A stretch of DNA of 64,000 bases from Pyricularia pennisetigena (lineage: Eukaryota > Ascomycota > Sordariomycetes > Magnaporthales > Pyriculariaceae), in NCBI RefSeq assembly GCF_004337985.1, contig NW_021940920.1, positions 79,004-143,003 on the forward strand, in the 5' to 3' direction. The notes beneath the pieces were generated by a model. The model was not told where the DNA came from. It searched no databases and saw nothing but the letters and a program-made list of their open reading frames with translations. Shown here piece after piece: positions 24,101 through 35,306 of this stretch. How positions within the stretch are numbered: position 1 is the stretch's first letter; each line of letters begins with the position of its first letter. The position numbers and the translations under genes were made by a program.

Positions 24101-26213
24101 TAGAACTGTACAATGCAGATATAGCCACTTCCATACATTAACGATAGGATAGCGATGATTACTTCGTTCGGGTAGAACTATAACGAATAGAATAGAATCC
24201 GGGCTCAAAGGCCCTTCTCGTTCCTCCTCATTGAACTTCAAACACCCCCTGCGGTAGCGGTGGTCGTTCTCGAGTTTCGCTGGTTGGCGAGCAGCCGTTA
24301 ACAATTTAAATTATGCCACACGGCCGATTTACTTCTTTTGCTTGCTAGGTCCAAGCCCACATCCATTAGAATTCCAGGGGCCAACCGCTACGCTACGTCA
24401 AGCCTCCTGCCTACTGTACCTCAGACAACAGCCTGTGCAGAAACTTGCATTCGCCTAAGGTAGATGGTAAATTGGCTTGAACAAAGTTCCGGTTCCATTT
24501 TGCACGGTAATTAATTCTAGTACCAGGAGGGAAGAGAAAAGCCCAATGCCCCTTTTTGTCCCCATGTGCCTGGTTGCTAGGCAAGACAACCGAGTACAGC
24601 CCCAGCGCCCAATGCCACAAATCACCCCTAGACTAGTCTACCTACCATACCCCTCAACACAAGACCCTACAAATACAGCCTTGTCCAGCTGGTAAGTCTT
24701 GAAGATGGAGAGAAATTTTTCGTCTAACCGGACTGGATAATCTCGTACGATTTATAAGCCTACCGCAGTAGCACGCCGTCTCTCGTTAACTGATAAAGCG
24801 GAATCTTCAAAGACTTTGCTCACTACTGCATTAAATACCCCATGCAACACAGTCAGCAACACACCGCTCTGCATCCATCTCACAAAGATCCAAGAACACC
24901 CCCCATGCGAATCTTTTGAGTGGAACTGCGATCTTCAAAGCCTGCCAAATTGAAGGCTCCGCAGGGGCTGCTCAAATGCTACTTGGCAATGCCCGTCAAT
25001 GCCTTTTGATTGGACCACTGGTCCCCAAGCAGGACATGATGGAATTTGTTCGTTGTAGGCCCAGTTTTTCCCCTTGGTTGCGCGACGGGCCCCCACCCCA
25101 CCCTTTGCGTCGCTCGGGCGGGCGCTGGTCCAGGTTTCTGACGCTGATCGAAGATACGAAGCAATAATGTATTTTGCTTTTTCGTTCACCAAATATTACT
25201 GTAACTCTTGACTTGGGAAGATGGGCCGTGTGGCTCAAAAATGACTCTGTGGTGTACGCCACTAGCCTACTTGCTACTCTAAGTTGGGGTAGCTGACTGT
25301 TCGCTAGCTTGCTAGCTTGCCTGGTAGGCAATTACTCCGTAGGCCCCCTAGGCCTTTATGATATATGTAAAGTGCACAGTCTGCGTAGTCAATCGGCAAG
25401 TGGGCAGCATTAAAAAATCGATTTCATTCCAAGGAAATTTTGGGTATTTAATCTGTAGATGGCCAGCCTTTTTTTCTGAATGCCATCATGGATCGTTGGT
25501 GCACAACCGAGACACAGAGAATGTTTCCATGGCTTCCGAAGTAGAAAAAAACAAACACACAAGACGGATAACAATCTTCCGTGTCCGTAGACAGCAATCC
25601 AAGCCTGTTAGGGTCTAGCCAGTTGCCCTGCGTGCATATTCTGGAGCAGGGCACGACATCAAGGACGCATCTCCAGTCATCACAAGACTAGCCTGCACTC
25701 GGCTACTGCACCTGCATCCATAGGATTGAACAAACTCAGAATTTCTTAATAGTTTTAAAACTTGAGATGAGGTGTTGAACATCTTCAGGTACTACCGCCA
25801 TTAATTGTATTAATCAGGATAAGTGGGGTAAGGTAGTATGGAATCCTCCTCCCCACTATGCCGCAGCTTGCACACCTTGCTCACCTCAACCATTAAGTAC
25901 TGCTGGCCATTTAATTGACAGGTGAATTGAAACGACGTGACGTGACGCGTTCGGTTTCCCCACCAAAAAGAGTTATGCTTCGGATAGTCTCATGCGACCA
26001 CAATAGATGATCAAGTTGTTTCTTTCCCATATCTACTGGGATGTTTCTAGGGGCTTGCCTGATATTTGTCGTACCTACTTAGATAAAGGTAGCAGACATT
26101 TGTTGGTTGCGTGTTGGGATTTCAACCGCAAGCTACCATCAATCAAACGGCCTTCTCAAGTCTACAAACCTTGGGCATTTCCTCTCAGTATCTTGTGCGT
26201 CACATATCACAGG
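21187..26213. other. Large gene-poor interval with an assembly gap
   Basis: 5 kb between divergent genes (flippase and the DIRGFF-motif protein). It contains A22 at 23121-23142, the N gap 23143-23766, and T28 plus (CT)7 at 23767-23808. I see no ATG frame of convincing length or composition on either strand. Part of it must be promoter DNA for both genes. Confidence 0.55.
23143..23766. other. Assembly gap between an A run and a T run
   Basis: 624 unresolved bases. The left flank is A22 and the right flank is T28 followed by CT repeats, so the gap edges are complementary homopolymers. Frames running through it are artefacts. Confidence 0.95.
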
Positions 26214-28273
26214 ATGGTTGGAAAGTCACAGGACATCCGTGGCTTCTTCCAACGGAGTGCGAAGCCGGAGCCGGAACCGGAGCCGAAATCACCGTCTCCC
26301 CAGACCGTTGTTTCCTCCGAATCGTCGGCACTTTCTTCAGCCCCGCCATCGTCCGCCTCACGTGCTTCAACCAAACGAGCCCGCTCCCCAACACCTATCA
26401 CGACCTTCCCACCATCCAAAAGGTCTTGCTCCTCAACCCCAGTAGATTCTCATTTCCGCTGCAGCACCCCACCTCGCCAATCTAACCCGGCCCCTCGGCC
26501 CCGCGATGCAGTCATCGCCGCCTCAGATGATGAAGGATCGGACTCATCTGACTCTCTCGAAGACGTGACTGTGATATGGCAGCGCGTCAACCCGAACGCT
26601 ACTGCTGCAGCAACCGTTCGTCCGGTCGTGGCTGCGGCTGTCACCCCTCCGCGGGCAAAGCGGCATTCAGTTGCTACTACACCCCTCACCATTCGTGCTA
26701 AGCGTATGATGGCCGAGAATCACAAGTACAACTTGGATGCCCTGAAACGCTTGACCCAGGCAGACTTGGAAGCTGATGCCAGTCAAAAGAGGGTTTCTGA
26801 TCTGCTTCAGAGCAGTCGTGAGAGCAGCCCCGAGCCGGATGCTTTTGAAGAGCAGCTGGCGAGCTACGAGCCTGGAGAGGACGACAAGGGCAAGGTTGGC
26901 AAGCAGAGAATGCGTACAGCCATCAAGAGGGTTGAAGCGCATTCTGCCAGTCAATGTTACTACTTTTTTGAGCAAAGTCTCAAACCAGCGACTTCGAAGC
27001 AGCTAGGGAAGGACAAGTTTCCTACAAAGGTTGCCTCTGGATGCTGGGAATTCTTGAAGAACCCAAAACAAAGATCACATCACTTTCTGTCTGGTCTGCC
27101 ACTACAATTGGCGAAACGACAGCACCATCTCCCGTCGGAGCTTTTCCTCTGGATTCTGCGGCAATTGCCTGCCGAGGAGAACAAAATGCTTCGTCATCAG
27201 TATATTCTCACGGCCGCCGCAGCAGTAGCAAATACTGAACTGGGGCATGAGGTTGATGACGCTCTCCTTCGAGAACTGCTAAAGGGTTTGGGCAGTAAAG
27301 CTAATAGCGTTGACGCGATGCTTGCGAAGCTTCCTCTCGAGGATGAACTCAGTGAGCCATATCCCAATGCTGACTGGTCGCATGTGATATCATTCCTGGA
27401 TCTCCTAGCCGCACTAGTTTCGGCAAGGAAACTTGGTGGACCCCCCAGGCTTTCCTTGGCTGCGACTACCAAAGCAACTCAAATCCTGCTTCGTGTTGGT
27501 TTGGACAGGGCGGTTATGGACAACATGGATGTGATGAACAGCTATCATTCCGCTCTCGACTCTCTGCTGGATAGCGTCCCGGAAGGAGACTGGGACGATT
27601 TCGTAAGTACAACCCCGTAGTGTCTGGGATATAGACTGTCTAATACTGACACTGGTATTAGTGCTACGAAGCGAGTAAATCTTTGTACAGGAGCGTTGAA
27701 ACCGCCCACCTCCGTTGGCAGCCACTTTCATATATTGTAGGAGAGACCCTCCGCTCGCATGATTTCAAGCGCAGACTTGCACTAGTATTCCTGTTCGATT
27801 CTGTGGCCCGTGCCCGTCAAGCACCAGACGAATCGACAAATTTGCTGGCAATCATTCACCGTGTGGGATCAACTTTGAGCATACGTAACGACACCAACTA
27901 TGAAGAGACTGCAGCCTTGCTAAGGCTGCTGAATATCGCCATCGATGATGGTTTTGGTCGGACCCGAGAGGATTTCGACAACCAGGTTGACGAACTTACA
28001 GCTGCACTCAAGTTAATATGGAGCAACATCATTGCAACGGGAGGCGGTCACAGTTCCAGGCTAGATGCTAAAACGCTGGCCGAATGGATCCCAGACAGAC
28101 TGAAGTATACTGTACGCACACGACGTCCACCCAAGTCAAATATCTACTGTACAGAGGAGGAAAAGCCTGCCGGACAAGACATCAGGAAAATGTTTAGTGC
28201 AAGATTGGGGGCGATTGTAAAACGGGAAGACACAATTCACGTAAGGACGGATACCAAGACAGATATAGGATGA
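26214..28273 (+). CDS. Protein with an N-terminal PCNA-binding-like motif, possibly Nse6/SLF2-like
   Basis: 666 residues from exons 26214-27602 and 27662-28273. The 59-nt intron (GTAAGT, TCTAATACTGAC, TTAG) is phase 0. The frame is open further upstream to an ATG at 26007, but the second ATG at 26214 puts a conserved-looking SQDIRGFF at residues 5-12, right at the N-terminus. That fits the position-4/7/8 pattern of a PIP box (PCNA-interacting peptide) with Ser in place of Gln, as seen at the start of RFC1-type proteins. Residues about 15-180 are Ser/Pro/Ala-rich and disordered. From about 185 to the end the protein is helical, with segments such as LPSELFLWILRQLP and SHVISFLDLLAALV. The overall plan recalls the CANIN/FAM178 group (Smc5-Smc6 recruiting factors Nse6/SLF2), but I assign this from memory with low confidence. 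A role in DNA repair or replication is inference. A GTAAGG near 28240 could be another donor, so the C-terminus may differ. Confidence 0.72.
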
Positions 28274-28436
28274 ATGCGGTTGCAGGGGGCATCGAAATCT
28301 GTCAGGCCCTTACGAGGTACTGTATCATACAAAGACTAGGCAAGCGCCCCTTAATGCAAGAAAATTGCCGGACAGGAGTCAATATGTAGTGATGTTATGC
28401 TGAAGGAATATGATATATGGTAGGATAATCTCGCTC

Positions 28437-29388
28437 TTAGTCGCGGAACTTGCGGTTCGGGTTCTTTCCAAACAAGGCCTCCCTCATCGCAGGCAATGCA
28501 CTGGTGTTGAGGATGGACAACCTTGCCTCGAATGTGTTGTCGATCTCAATCTTGCCACCACCGGCAAGGATAGCAACACCGCCAGCGCTATGGGAATGTT
28601 AGTGATGTATGCTTACTATGTGGGAATGTACATGCTAGTGATACAGTGGGAAGCAAGCAGCTCACCTTCCATCCGCAATGGGGTTGCTTTCGTCGATCGT
28701 CGCCTTGATCTCCGAGCCGACCTTCTGCTTATACTCCTTGGCGGCGGCATCAATTGCATTCTTGACAACGTCGTAATCGGCCTTACGGGCGCGAACCTGC
28801 ATCTGCGGCTCGTGCAAGGCGTAGAAGCCCTCGAGGAGCAGGTTCTTCAGGATCTCCTGGTACTTCTTCTTGTCCTTGGTGCCCTCGGACAGGCGCTTCT
28901 GCGCGGCGTCGAAGATGTCATCCAGCAGCTCCTGGCGTGCGCCCAGTACCTTGAGACGTGTCTTGTTGGCGACGGTCGACCGGGTGATCTGCTGAGACAT
29001 GGTGGCCTGCTTGAACTTCTTCTCGTACTGGCTGTCGATGGCGTCGGTCTCCTGGCGCACCAGCTTGGACTTTTCGATGGCGAACTCCTCGTTGGCCTTG
29101 ATCTCGATCTCGCGGGCCTTCTCCATGGCCTCCTGCTTGATGAACGCCGTCATCTTACGGAGCTCCTGCCCGACCTGTCGTTTGGAGTTGACCCCCCCGT
29201 TAGCATTGTGATTGCGTTTGGCAGTCTGCGCAGACTCTCTCATGACAATGCACAGCGGCAGCCATAGCAGCAGCAGCGCATGGCTGTAGCCATCTTAATC
29301 CTAGGCATCACTCGGCCTGAGATGACGCCCCTGGGCGGCGTTCATATTTGCGTACCTGATCGTCGGACAGGGCGTGGACTTGCGACAT
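28437..29388 (-). CDS. VMA4: V-type ATPase subunit E
   Basis: 230-residue subunit from exons 29388-29356, 29174-28666 and 28587-28437. The first exon is only 33 nt (MSQVHALSDDQ). The introns are 181 and 78 nt; donor 1 is GTACGC and donor 2 GTGAGC, with AATGCTAACGG as the first branch site. Subunit E is part of the peripheral stalk that ties the V1 head to the membrane sector of the vacuolar proton pump. Visible family blocks are VGQELRKMTAFIKQEA, EIEIKANEEFAIEKSKLV, a long N-terminal coiled-coil region (12-90), and the C-terminal GGVAILAGGGKIEIDNTFE and RLSILNTSALPAMRE. Length equals the family norm. The stop lies 163 bp from the end of the convergent plus-strand gene. The start is secure because the short first exon reproduces the conserved N-terminus. 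Confidence 0.96.
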
Positions 29389-30466
29389 TTTGGCGGTAGG
29401 ATTACGATCACGACTATATGCAAGACACAATAGCAGAAGGCCGAGAGCGGTTTGATGCTGTGTTTGGTAAAGTTGATTTGTAGGCTGTAATTCGGGGGTC
29501 GATGATGTTTCAAGGTTCAGTCAGTTGAAAGTCGAATCCGGTACGGTTACAGCAAGCTTCAGTTGTGAGTTACCCCGAGCTTCGGCCGGGGTCTCCGCCA
29601 GCTCCAAGTCTAGCATTAGTTCCTCCCGCGCTGGCCTAATGACGGCACGTAACACAACCACCTGCTGCCAGCCAGCCAGCCCCACAACCGCTTTCAAGCC
29701 TCAACAGGCACCCCGCTTAATCTGGACGCAAGGTACAATGTGGCGCACTGGCCCGAATACCGTAGACAGGAGCTCGCATCCGGATAATCTGTTTCCGGCA
29801 GACCAATCACAAGGTGCTAGAGTCGGATTCCGCCACAATAGAGGGTCCGGTCTCATGTTTCTGATGGAGACCCCTGTCAGCAGCGCCAGCCCTTCATCAT
29901 AGCGTTTCGATCACCGTCCGTTTCCCAGCCCAGACCCAAGCCCAGCTCCGCTTCGCAACTGCATCTCACTACTCATACATATACATATACCATACCTCCA
30001 CACCCGGTAAGCGAGCGCGACAAAAGGGTCACCGCCTGGAAATGTACGATTCACGAAAAACTGCCCCAACAAATACCGCTTAACAATCTCCTGCTATATG
30101 TTATCATGCCTCCCATGTCTTGAATCCTTTGGCGCCGTTTTGGGGTCTTCCTTTATTCAGTTATAGAAGCTCAGCTGCGCCGCCGCAAGCCAGTCACAAA
30201 GCAACGACGCACGAGGGGCCCCGTCATCGACATCATCACTTTAAAACAATCACCCACATTTAGAGACGCTTTTCTTTCCTATCCTCCTCGACAACATTTC
30301 GATCTGCTCATTTAACACGCCTGGGGTTTCCCATATGTTAGCAAGCCGTTTCGCTTCCTTGGTCCCAATAAACAGTCGATTTCCCTGGGCTATGCGAGGT
30401 CCAGAGAGCGCATCCCTTGTATTGTACTCCAGCCAGATGATACCTTGATTACCACCCTCCAGCGCA
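29389..30466. other. Divergent promoter region of V-ATPase subunit E and the NIPA transporter
   Basis: 1.08 kb between two head-to-head genes. ACATATACATATACCATACC lies near 29977. A minus-strand frame at 30250-30504 overlaps the NIPA first exon and has no recognisable features. No separate gene seen. Confidence 0.5.
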
Positions 30467-32313
30467 ATGGGCTCAATCGGCGATCTCAATCCGGGTGGGA
30501 GCATAGCCGTAAGAGAACGATTCTTCTATCAGGGCGATGATCGACAAGGCGAAAGAACTACTAACAGTGAATGCCAATGCTCACGCAGGTCGGAATCATT
30601 GTTGGCTTGTTATCTACCGGTGTGCAAAGCCTTGGAATAACGCTTCAGCGCAAGTCACACATCCTCGAAGACGAAAAGGGTCCCCACGATATACGAAGAC
30701 CGCCACACCGCAGAAGAAGATGGCAAATTGGCATGGGCATGTTCATAGTGTCCAACTTGCTGGGTAGTACCGTTCAAATTTCGACGCTTCCGCTCCCAGT
30801 TCTCTCGACTCTCCAGGCCTCGGGTCTGGTCTTCAACTCGATATGCGCTTCTCTAATCCTGGGAGAGCCGTTCACACGGTGGTCGATTGGTGGCACGTTA
30901 CTTGTTTGCACCGGTGCGCTACTGATCGCTATTTTTGGAGCCATCCCGAGCCCTCCGCACACACTTGAAGAGCTGCTCATCCTGCTCGGCCGCACGCCGT
31001 TTGTGGTCTGGATGTGTCTGCAAGCCGTGCTTGTAATAACTGTGGCGGCTGCGACGGAGTCGCTCAATCACGTTTTCAAAAAACTGGCGCAGAACCCTAG
31101 GTTTCGGCTGGTCCGGGGCTTAGCTTACGGATGCATCAGTGGTATTCTGTCCGCACACTCGTTGCTTGTGGCCAAATCAGCGGTCGAGCTTGTCATCAAG
31201 ACGTTGACAGGCGGAAGTAACCAGTTTGTCCATTGGCAATCGTGGGTTTTACTTCTTGCACTCGTGACACTGGCCCTAACGCAGCTATACTATCTACATA
31301 GAGGCCTAAAGCTGGTCTCCACTTCGGTCCTATACCCATTGGTATTCTGCATCTACAACATCATCGCCATTCTTGACGGTCTCATCTACTTTGACCAAAT
31401 GAACCAGCTCAGTTTGAAGAGTGCCCTGCTCATAGCGTTGGGCACTGTCATTCTGCTGTCTGGTGTATTGGCACTCTCGTGGCGTCTCAGCGATGAGCAG
31501 CACCCGCCAGCAGTTGGCCAATCTACGCTCGCGCCGGGGCTTGGCCTTGTCGAGGACACGGACGGCGAAGAAGACGACGAGGAAGGACTCCTGCTTGGCT
31601 CGGACTTCGGCCGTGTCGGGGACGAGGACGATGTCCTAGAGTCGAGCACGTACACCACATACCAAACAGTCGGCAGTGAACGCAGGCCATCGCTGCTCGC
31701 AATAGGAGATCAACAAAGGCCTCTGTCCCTGAATCTCACACCAACACGGAAGAAGACATCTTATTCTTCCAAGCGCACGAGCTGGGCGGAACGTGTTGAA
31801 ATTTGGGGCGAGCTTGAGGACCTCGAACGCCCTGCATCTCCGGCCTTTAGCAGAAGTCGGAGCCAGACACTACCTTCCATGGTGGGTGGATCTGACATGC
31901 CACCGCGCAGAGGGTTCAGTAGCGGTAGTCCTTTTAGTCCTGGCGGTGTGGCAGTTGTTGAGGCGACTGAGGACGCAGGGGGCGATGCAGATACCGAGGC
32001 CCAACATGGCCGTTTGCGTCTCCGTCGCCGGAGGCGGTCCACGGGGTTTCCAGGATTTCATGCTAGGAAGACTAGAAGGAAGAGTTCAGGAGGGCTTCAG
32101 GACGCTATTAGCGGACTCTGGAGAAACAGGTGGTGGAACGCGTCATCTGGGTCGAAGGGCAAAGGTCCTGCCGTCGATCCACAAGGGGAGGACATGCCTG
32201 CTTTTCCTCCTTATAGGGATGACCCTAACGATGAAGAACAGGGAGGACCAAGTCCGAACAGTGCAAGCTCTTCCTCACGTGACGGGCCACCAGGGAACGA
32301 TTCGAACGTATAA
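30467..32313 (+). CDS. NIPA-type magnesium transporter (DUF803 family)
   Basis: 588 residues from exons 30467-30508 (42 nt) and 30589-32313. The 80-nt intron has donor GTAAGA, branch ACTACTAAC and acceptor CGCAG. The tiny first exon supplies MGSIGDLNPGGSIA, which joins to VGIIVGLLSTGVQSLG and completes the first membrane span; an in-frame ATG at 30571 lies inside the intron and would give a poorer N-terminus. About nine hydrophobic segments follow between residues 12 and 315, including STLQASGLVFNSICASLILGEPFTRW and a late span around LIALGTVILLSGVLAL. The C-terminal 270 residues are acidic (DTDGEEDDEEG), then Ser/Arg-rich, and probably cytosolic. NIPA proteins carry Mg2+ across plasma or endosomal membranes. 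Substrate and location are inferred from the family. The gene faces alpha-amylase tail to tail, with 142 bp between the stop codons. Confidence 0.86.
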
Positions 32314-32455
32314 AGTATTGATTATGGGTTGGAATAGGCGTTTAATTTGAAATGCTACATGACATTTTTGACTCGTGATGGGGCTACAACTTGTTGACGT
32401 AGAACTGAACCATCAATATAGACAGCGACTATTGTATGGCTTGCCCCGAGCTTGG

Positions 32456-34024
32456 TCATTTTTTGGCAACCAAGACTACTGGCTCCCCGTTCTTTACCTG
32501 AAGGCAGACTTTGCCCGATCCATCAGATGTATAAGTACCGCTACCGAATTTGTCCTCCCAGGTGGCAGCCACCATTCGCGTGTAGAAGCACTCCTGACCA
32601 TTGAATCCCGACCCGCGGTTCGTCGTCAAAACCACCACGTGCCCGTCTGCTCGACTGAAGGCGTACGAATTTTTAGTGACGAGCAGGTGAAGGTGGTCGT
32701 CAGCGGTAAGCCCGCCGGCTGCGGCCCGCACGCCCGACAGCCGCGAGATGGCGCGGTAGAGGTCGCCGTCGGCGCGGTAGCGGCTGCGCCAGAGGTCCTC
32801 GCGGTTCCCGGGGTCGGCGCCGCCGGAGAAGCCCTGCTCGGTGCCGTAGTAGACGACGGGGATGCCGCGGGCCAGCAGCACGTAGGCCAGCGCGTTCTTG
32901 AGCAGCGCGGCGTCGCGGTTCCTGCTCAGCCACCGCGGGTCGTCGTGGCTGTCGAGGAAGTTGGCCAGCGTCGTCGGGTCCGAGAACCGCCGCGAGACCT
33001 CGTCGTGCTTGTCCACCAGTCCCTGCGGCGACTGGCCCTGCTGCAGGTACCGGCCCAGCGACTTGTACACGGGGAAGTTGAAGAAGCCCGCCATGGCCTT
33101 GTCGTAGCCCGCGATGTAGCTGACGTCCTCGCTGTACACTTCGCCCAGGGTGTAGACGCCCGACGCCCAGGCAAAGCCGGGCCAAAAGGTTTTTTCTACG
33201 TGCTTGACCGTGTCTATTCGGAGGCCGTCGACCTTGAACTCTGACACGATCCACTTGATCCAGTCCGTCAGCAGGGTGCGGATCTTCGGGTCTTGGGTGT
33301 TGAGGTCGGGCAGGTTGCCGAGCCTGCACCGCTCGACGCTCTGCTGGCTTGAGTAGTCAATCTTGCATTCTGGGTGATATGAACTCTCCTGGTTCAGCGG
33401 TGCCGGTTTGTTCTCCGAGATGGGACCGTTGCCCATGTGGTTGGCGACAACGTCGACCATGATAAACATTCCCTGGTAAGAGGACGGTATGTGAGTACTA
33501 TAGGAAAAAAAAAAAAAAAAAAAAAAATAGCAGCCAAGAAATTTTAGTATAGATATACTTCTTGTGTGCAAGAGACCGTACCTTGTCATGCGCTGCCCTG
33601 ATTAGGCTTTTCAAGTCATCAGCCGTGCCATATTTGGGGTTGATGGCATAGAGGTTCTTGGCCCAGTATCCATGGTATCCACCATTGTGATCTAAAAGAA
33701 GAGCATAGTCAGTTAGTCGTACCGGACAGTGATGAACCACTTGGGTGGGTGTCCATATCTCATACTTTCAACAACTGGTGTGATCCAGATAGCATCGAAT
33801 CCCATCCCTCGAATGTAGTCCAGCTTCGACTGCAGCCCCTTGAACGTGCCTCCGCAGTACTGGCCGAGATCACCGCAAGAGTTGCCGCCCCCGTCGCTTT
33901 CGTTCCTGGCGATGCGGTCCGTTAGCGCAAAGTATATGTTGCGACTCTTCCAAGCAGTTGTGTTTGCAGCCAAGACTACAGATAGCTGCAGAAACACTGC
34001 CGTCAAGGTATGAAGCCAAAGCAT
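32456..34024 (-). CDS. Secreted alpha-amylase, GH13
   Basis: 461 residues from exons 34024-33766, 33691-33582 and 33472-32456 (introns 74 and 109 nt; the second carries an A23/T23 tract on opposite strands). It hydrolyses internal alpha-1,4 links of starch or glycogen outside the cell. A signal peptide (MLWLHTLTAVFLQLSVVLA) is followed by SRNIYFALTDRIAR. Catalytic residues are in place: nucleophile Asp210 (GLRIDTVKH), acid/base Glu234 (LGEVYSED) and transition-state Asp300 (FLDSHDDPR). These positions are close to those of Aspergillus Taka-amylase. DVVANHMG and CGGTFKGL are also typical of the family. The third exon runs to VLVAKK and includes the beta-sandwich C domain; there is no starch-binding domain. 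Joining exon 1 and exon 2 creates VVENHNGGYHGYWAKN. Upstream lie a TATA-like element and two CreA-like sites. Confidence 0.94.
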
Positions 34025-34098
34025 GCTGGATATTGATCAAGGAGCGGTTGTTGTAGCATATCGAAGTTGAACTTTTGGGATCATGGTCCTACGCCTAG

Positions 34099-34106
34099 AT
34101 ATATAT
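34099..34106 (-). promoter_or_regulatory. TATA-like element of the amylase gene
   Basis: ATATATAT-type stretch about 75-80 bp upstream of the amylase ATG, a plausible distance for a core promoter with a short 5' UTR. Assigned by position and composition only. Confidence 0.35.
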
Positions 34107-34401
34107 CACAAACGCACTTGCTGAGATATTGCTCCCGAAGCTTCTTCGACCAGTAGACACACCATGTGTTACTGTACCCCAAGAGATTAGTCAGGGGTTG
34201 AACATGCAGGAGGCATTACATGGATCGGAAATCCTCCATCTCCAATTACACGATGCCGTAGTTCCGATTATCCAGGTTTATATAGCAAATTGTGATGCTA
34301 GACTTGGAACAGTCAATTTACTAGAAAGCGTTCCCACGTAGTAAGCACCTGTCTTCATCCGCCAAGACACACTACCTTCTGAGCAGCTAGCTGGATTTTG
34401 G

Positions 34402-34415
34402 CCGGGGCTGTGGGG
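34402..34415 (+). promoter_or_regulatory. Paired CreA/CRE1-like sites upstream of amylase
   Basis: CCGGGG (34402-34407) and GTGGGG (34410-34415) both match the carbon-catabolite repressor consensus SYGGRG and are only 2 bp apart, about 380 bp upstream of the amylase ATG. Tandem sites of this kind usually mediate glucose repression of amylase genes in filamentous fungi. A 6-bp degenerate motif is common by chance; the close pairing is what makes it worth noting. Confidence 0.35.
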
Positions 34416-35306
34416 ATGTGGCCAAGAACAGGGAATCTTCCCATTTGTTACAGATTGTCCTGTGCCTGGAGTTGCCTGCCTAATCCAGGCGTCACTAACA
34501 ACCGCTTGGGATAGTAAGCAAGGCGGCTCAGTAGCAGGGTACCGTGGACTTGATTGACGGCAATCGCTCGAGTGTTTTGAGACCATGGTTCACACTTCCA
34601 AGTTCACTAATTTTCAAGACTTGCTGGAAATGAGAATTTTCCAATCGAACCAAGGGAGATGCAATATCCTAAAAACCGCCCCGAGACATGTCTTTCTAAC
34701 CTGCCGAATCTAGTGACACAACACAGTGAGAGGTGCGGAGTCTCGATTCATAGATAGGATGTCTCTTAAATTCCACCGAATCCTGAGATGCTAAACAACT
34801 TGAAACGGCATTTTCTCCACAAGGCTTTTCAACTGAGGTCAAACAAATACTACGGTATATACAACAGGATAAAATCTATACAATGGGGAATGATAGCGAC
34901 GAAAATCTCAAAAACCTCGCTAGTAGAGTGTGTTGTGTGAACATATGCGGTAAAGATCGACTGGGACGAAAGGGGACGCTCAGCCCCGAAAATGTCCACG
35001 AAGAAACAAACACCTGACTGAGTATTGATGATTGGGAAGCGTTGGCTTCAGCATAGGAAAAAGAAAAAGAAAAAAAAAGAAGAAATCAAGAAAGTTAGAT
35101 GCAATGCCGAGAACCTCCCAAATGACCGCTAAATACACCAAGACATAAGCTGGAAAGGTTATGCAACCGCAGATTGGCCATCTTGCTCCCAACCAAGTCG
35201 CGCCAGATGGGCGTGTGGGCCAATGAGACAGGCCCGTGGGATGTCACAGAACTGGGAGGTCGATGGCATCGCGACTTTACATTGTGCCGATGGTGCTTTA
35301 AGGCGC

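Larger units (their letters stand above)
34025..35306. other. Intergenic: amylase promoter and PLS1 3' region
   Basis: Contains the TATA-like and CreA-like sites noted separately. The 100-codon frame at 34278-34586 has no domain and random-looking composition. No other gene seen. Confidence 0.5.

Noticed and set aside
28410..29267. 285-codon plus-strand frame
   Set aside because: Antisense to V-ATPase subunit E.
30250..30504. 84-codon minus-strand frame
   Set aside because: Overlaps the first exon and promoter of the NIPA gene on the other strand and has no recognisable domain.
32375..33244. 289-codon plus-strand frame
   Set aside because: Lies opposite the alpha-amylase catalytic exon, which carries all three catalytic residues; no domain of its own.
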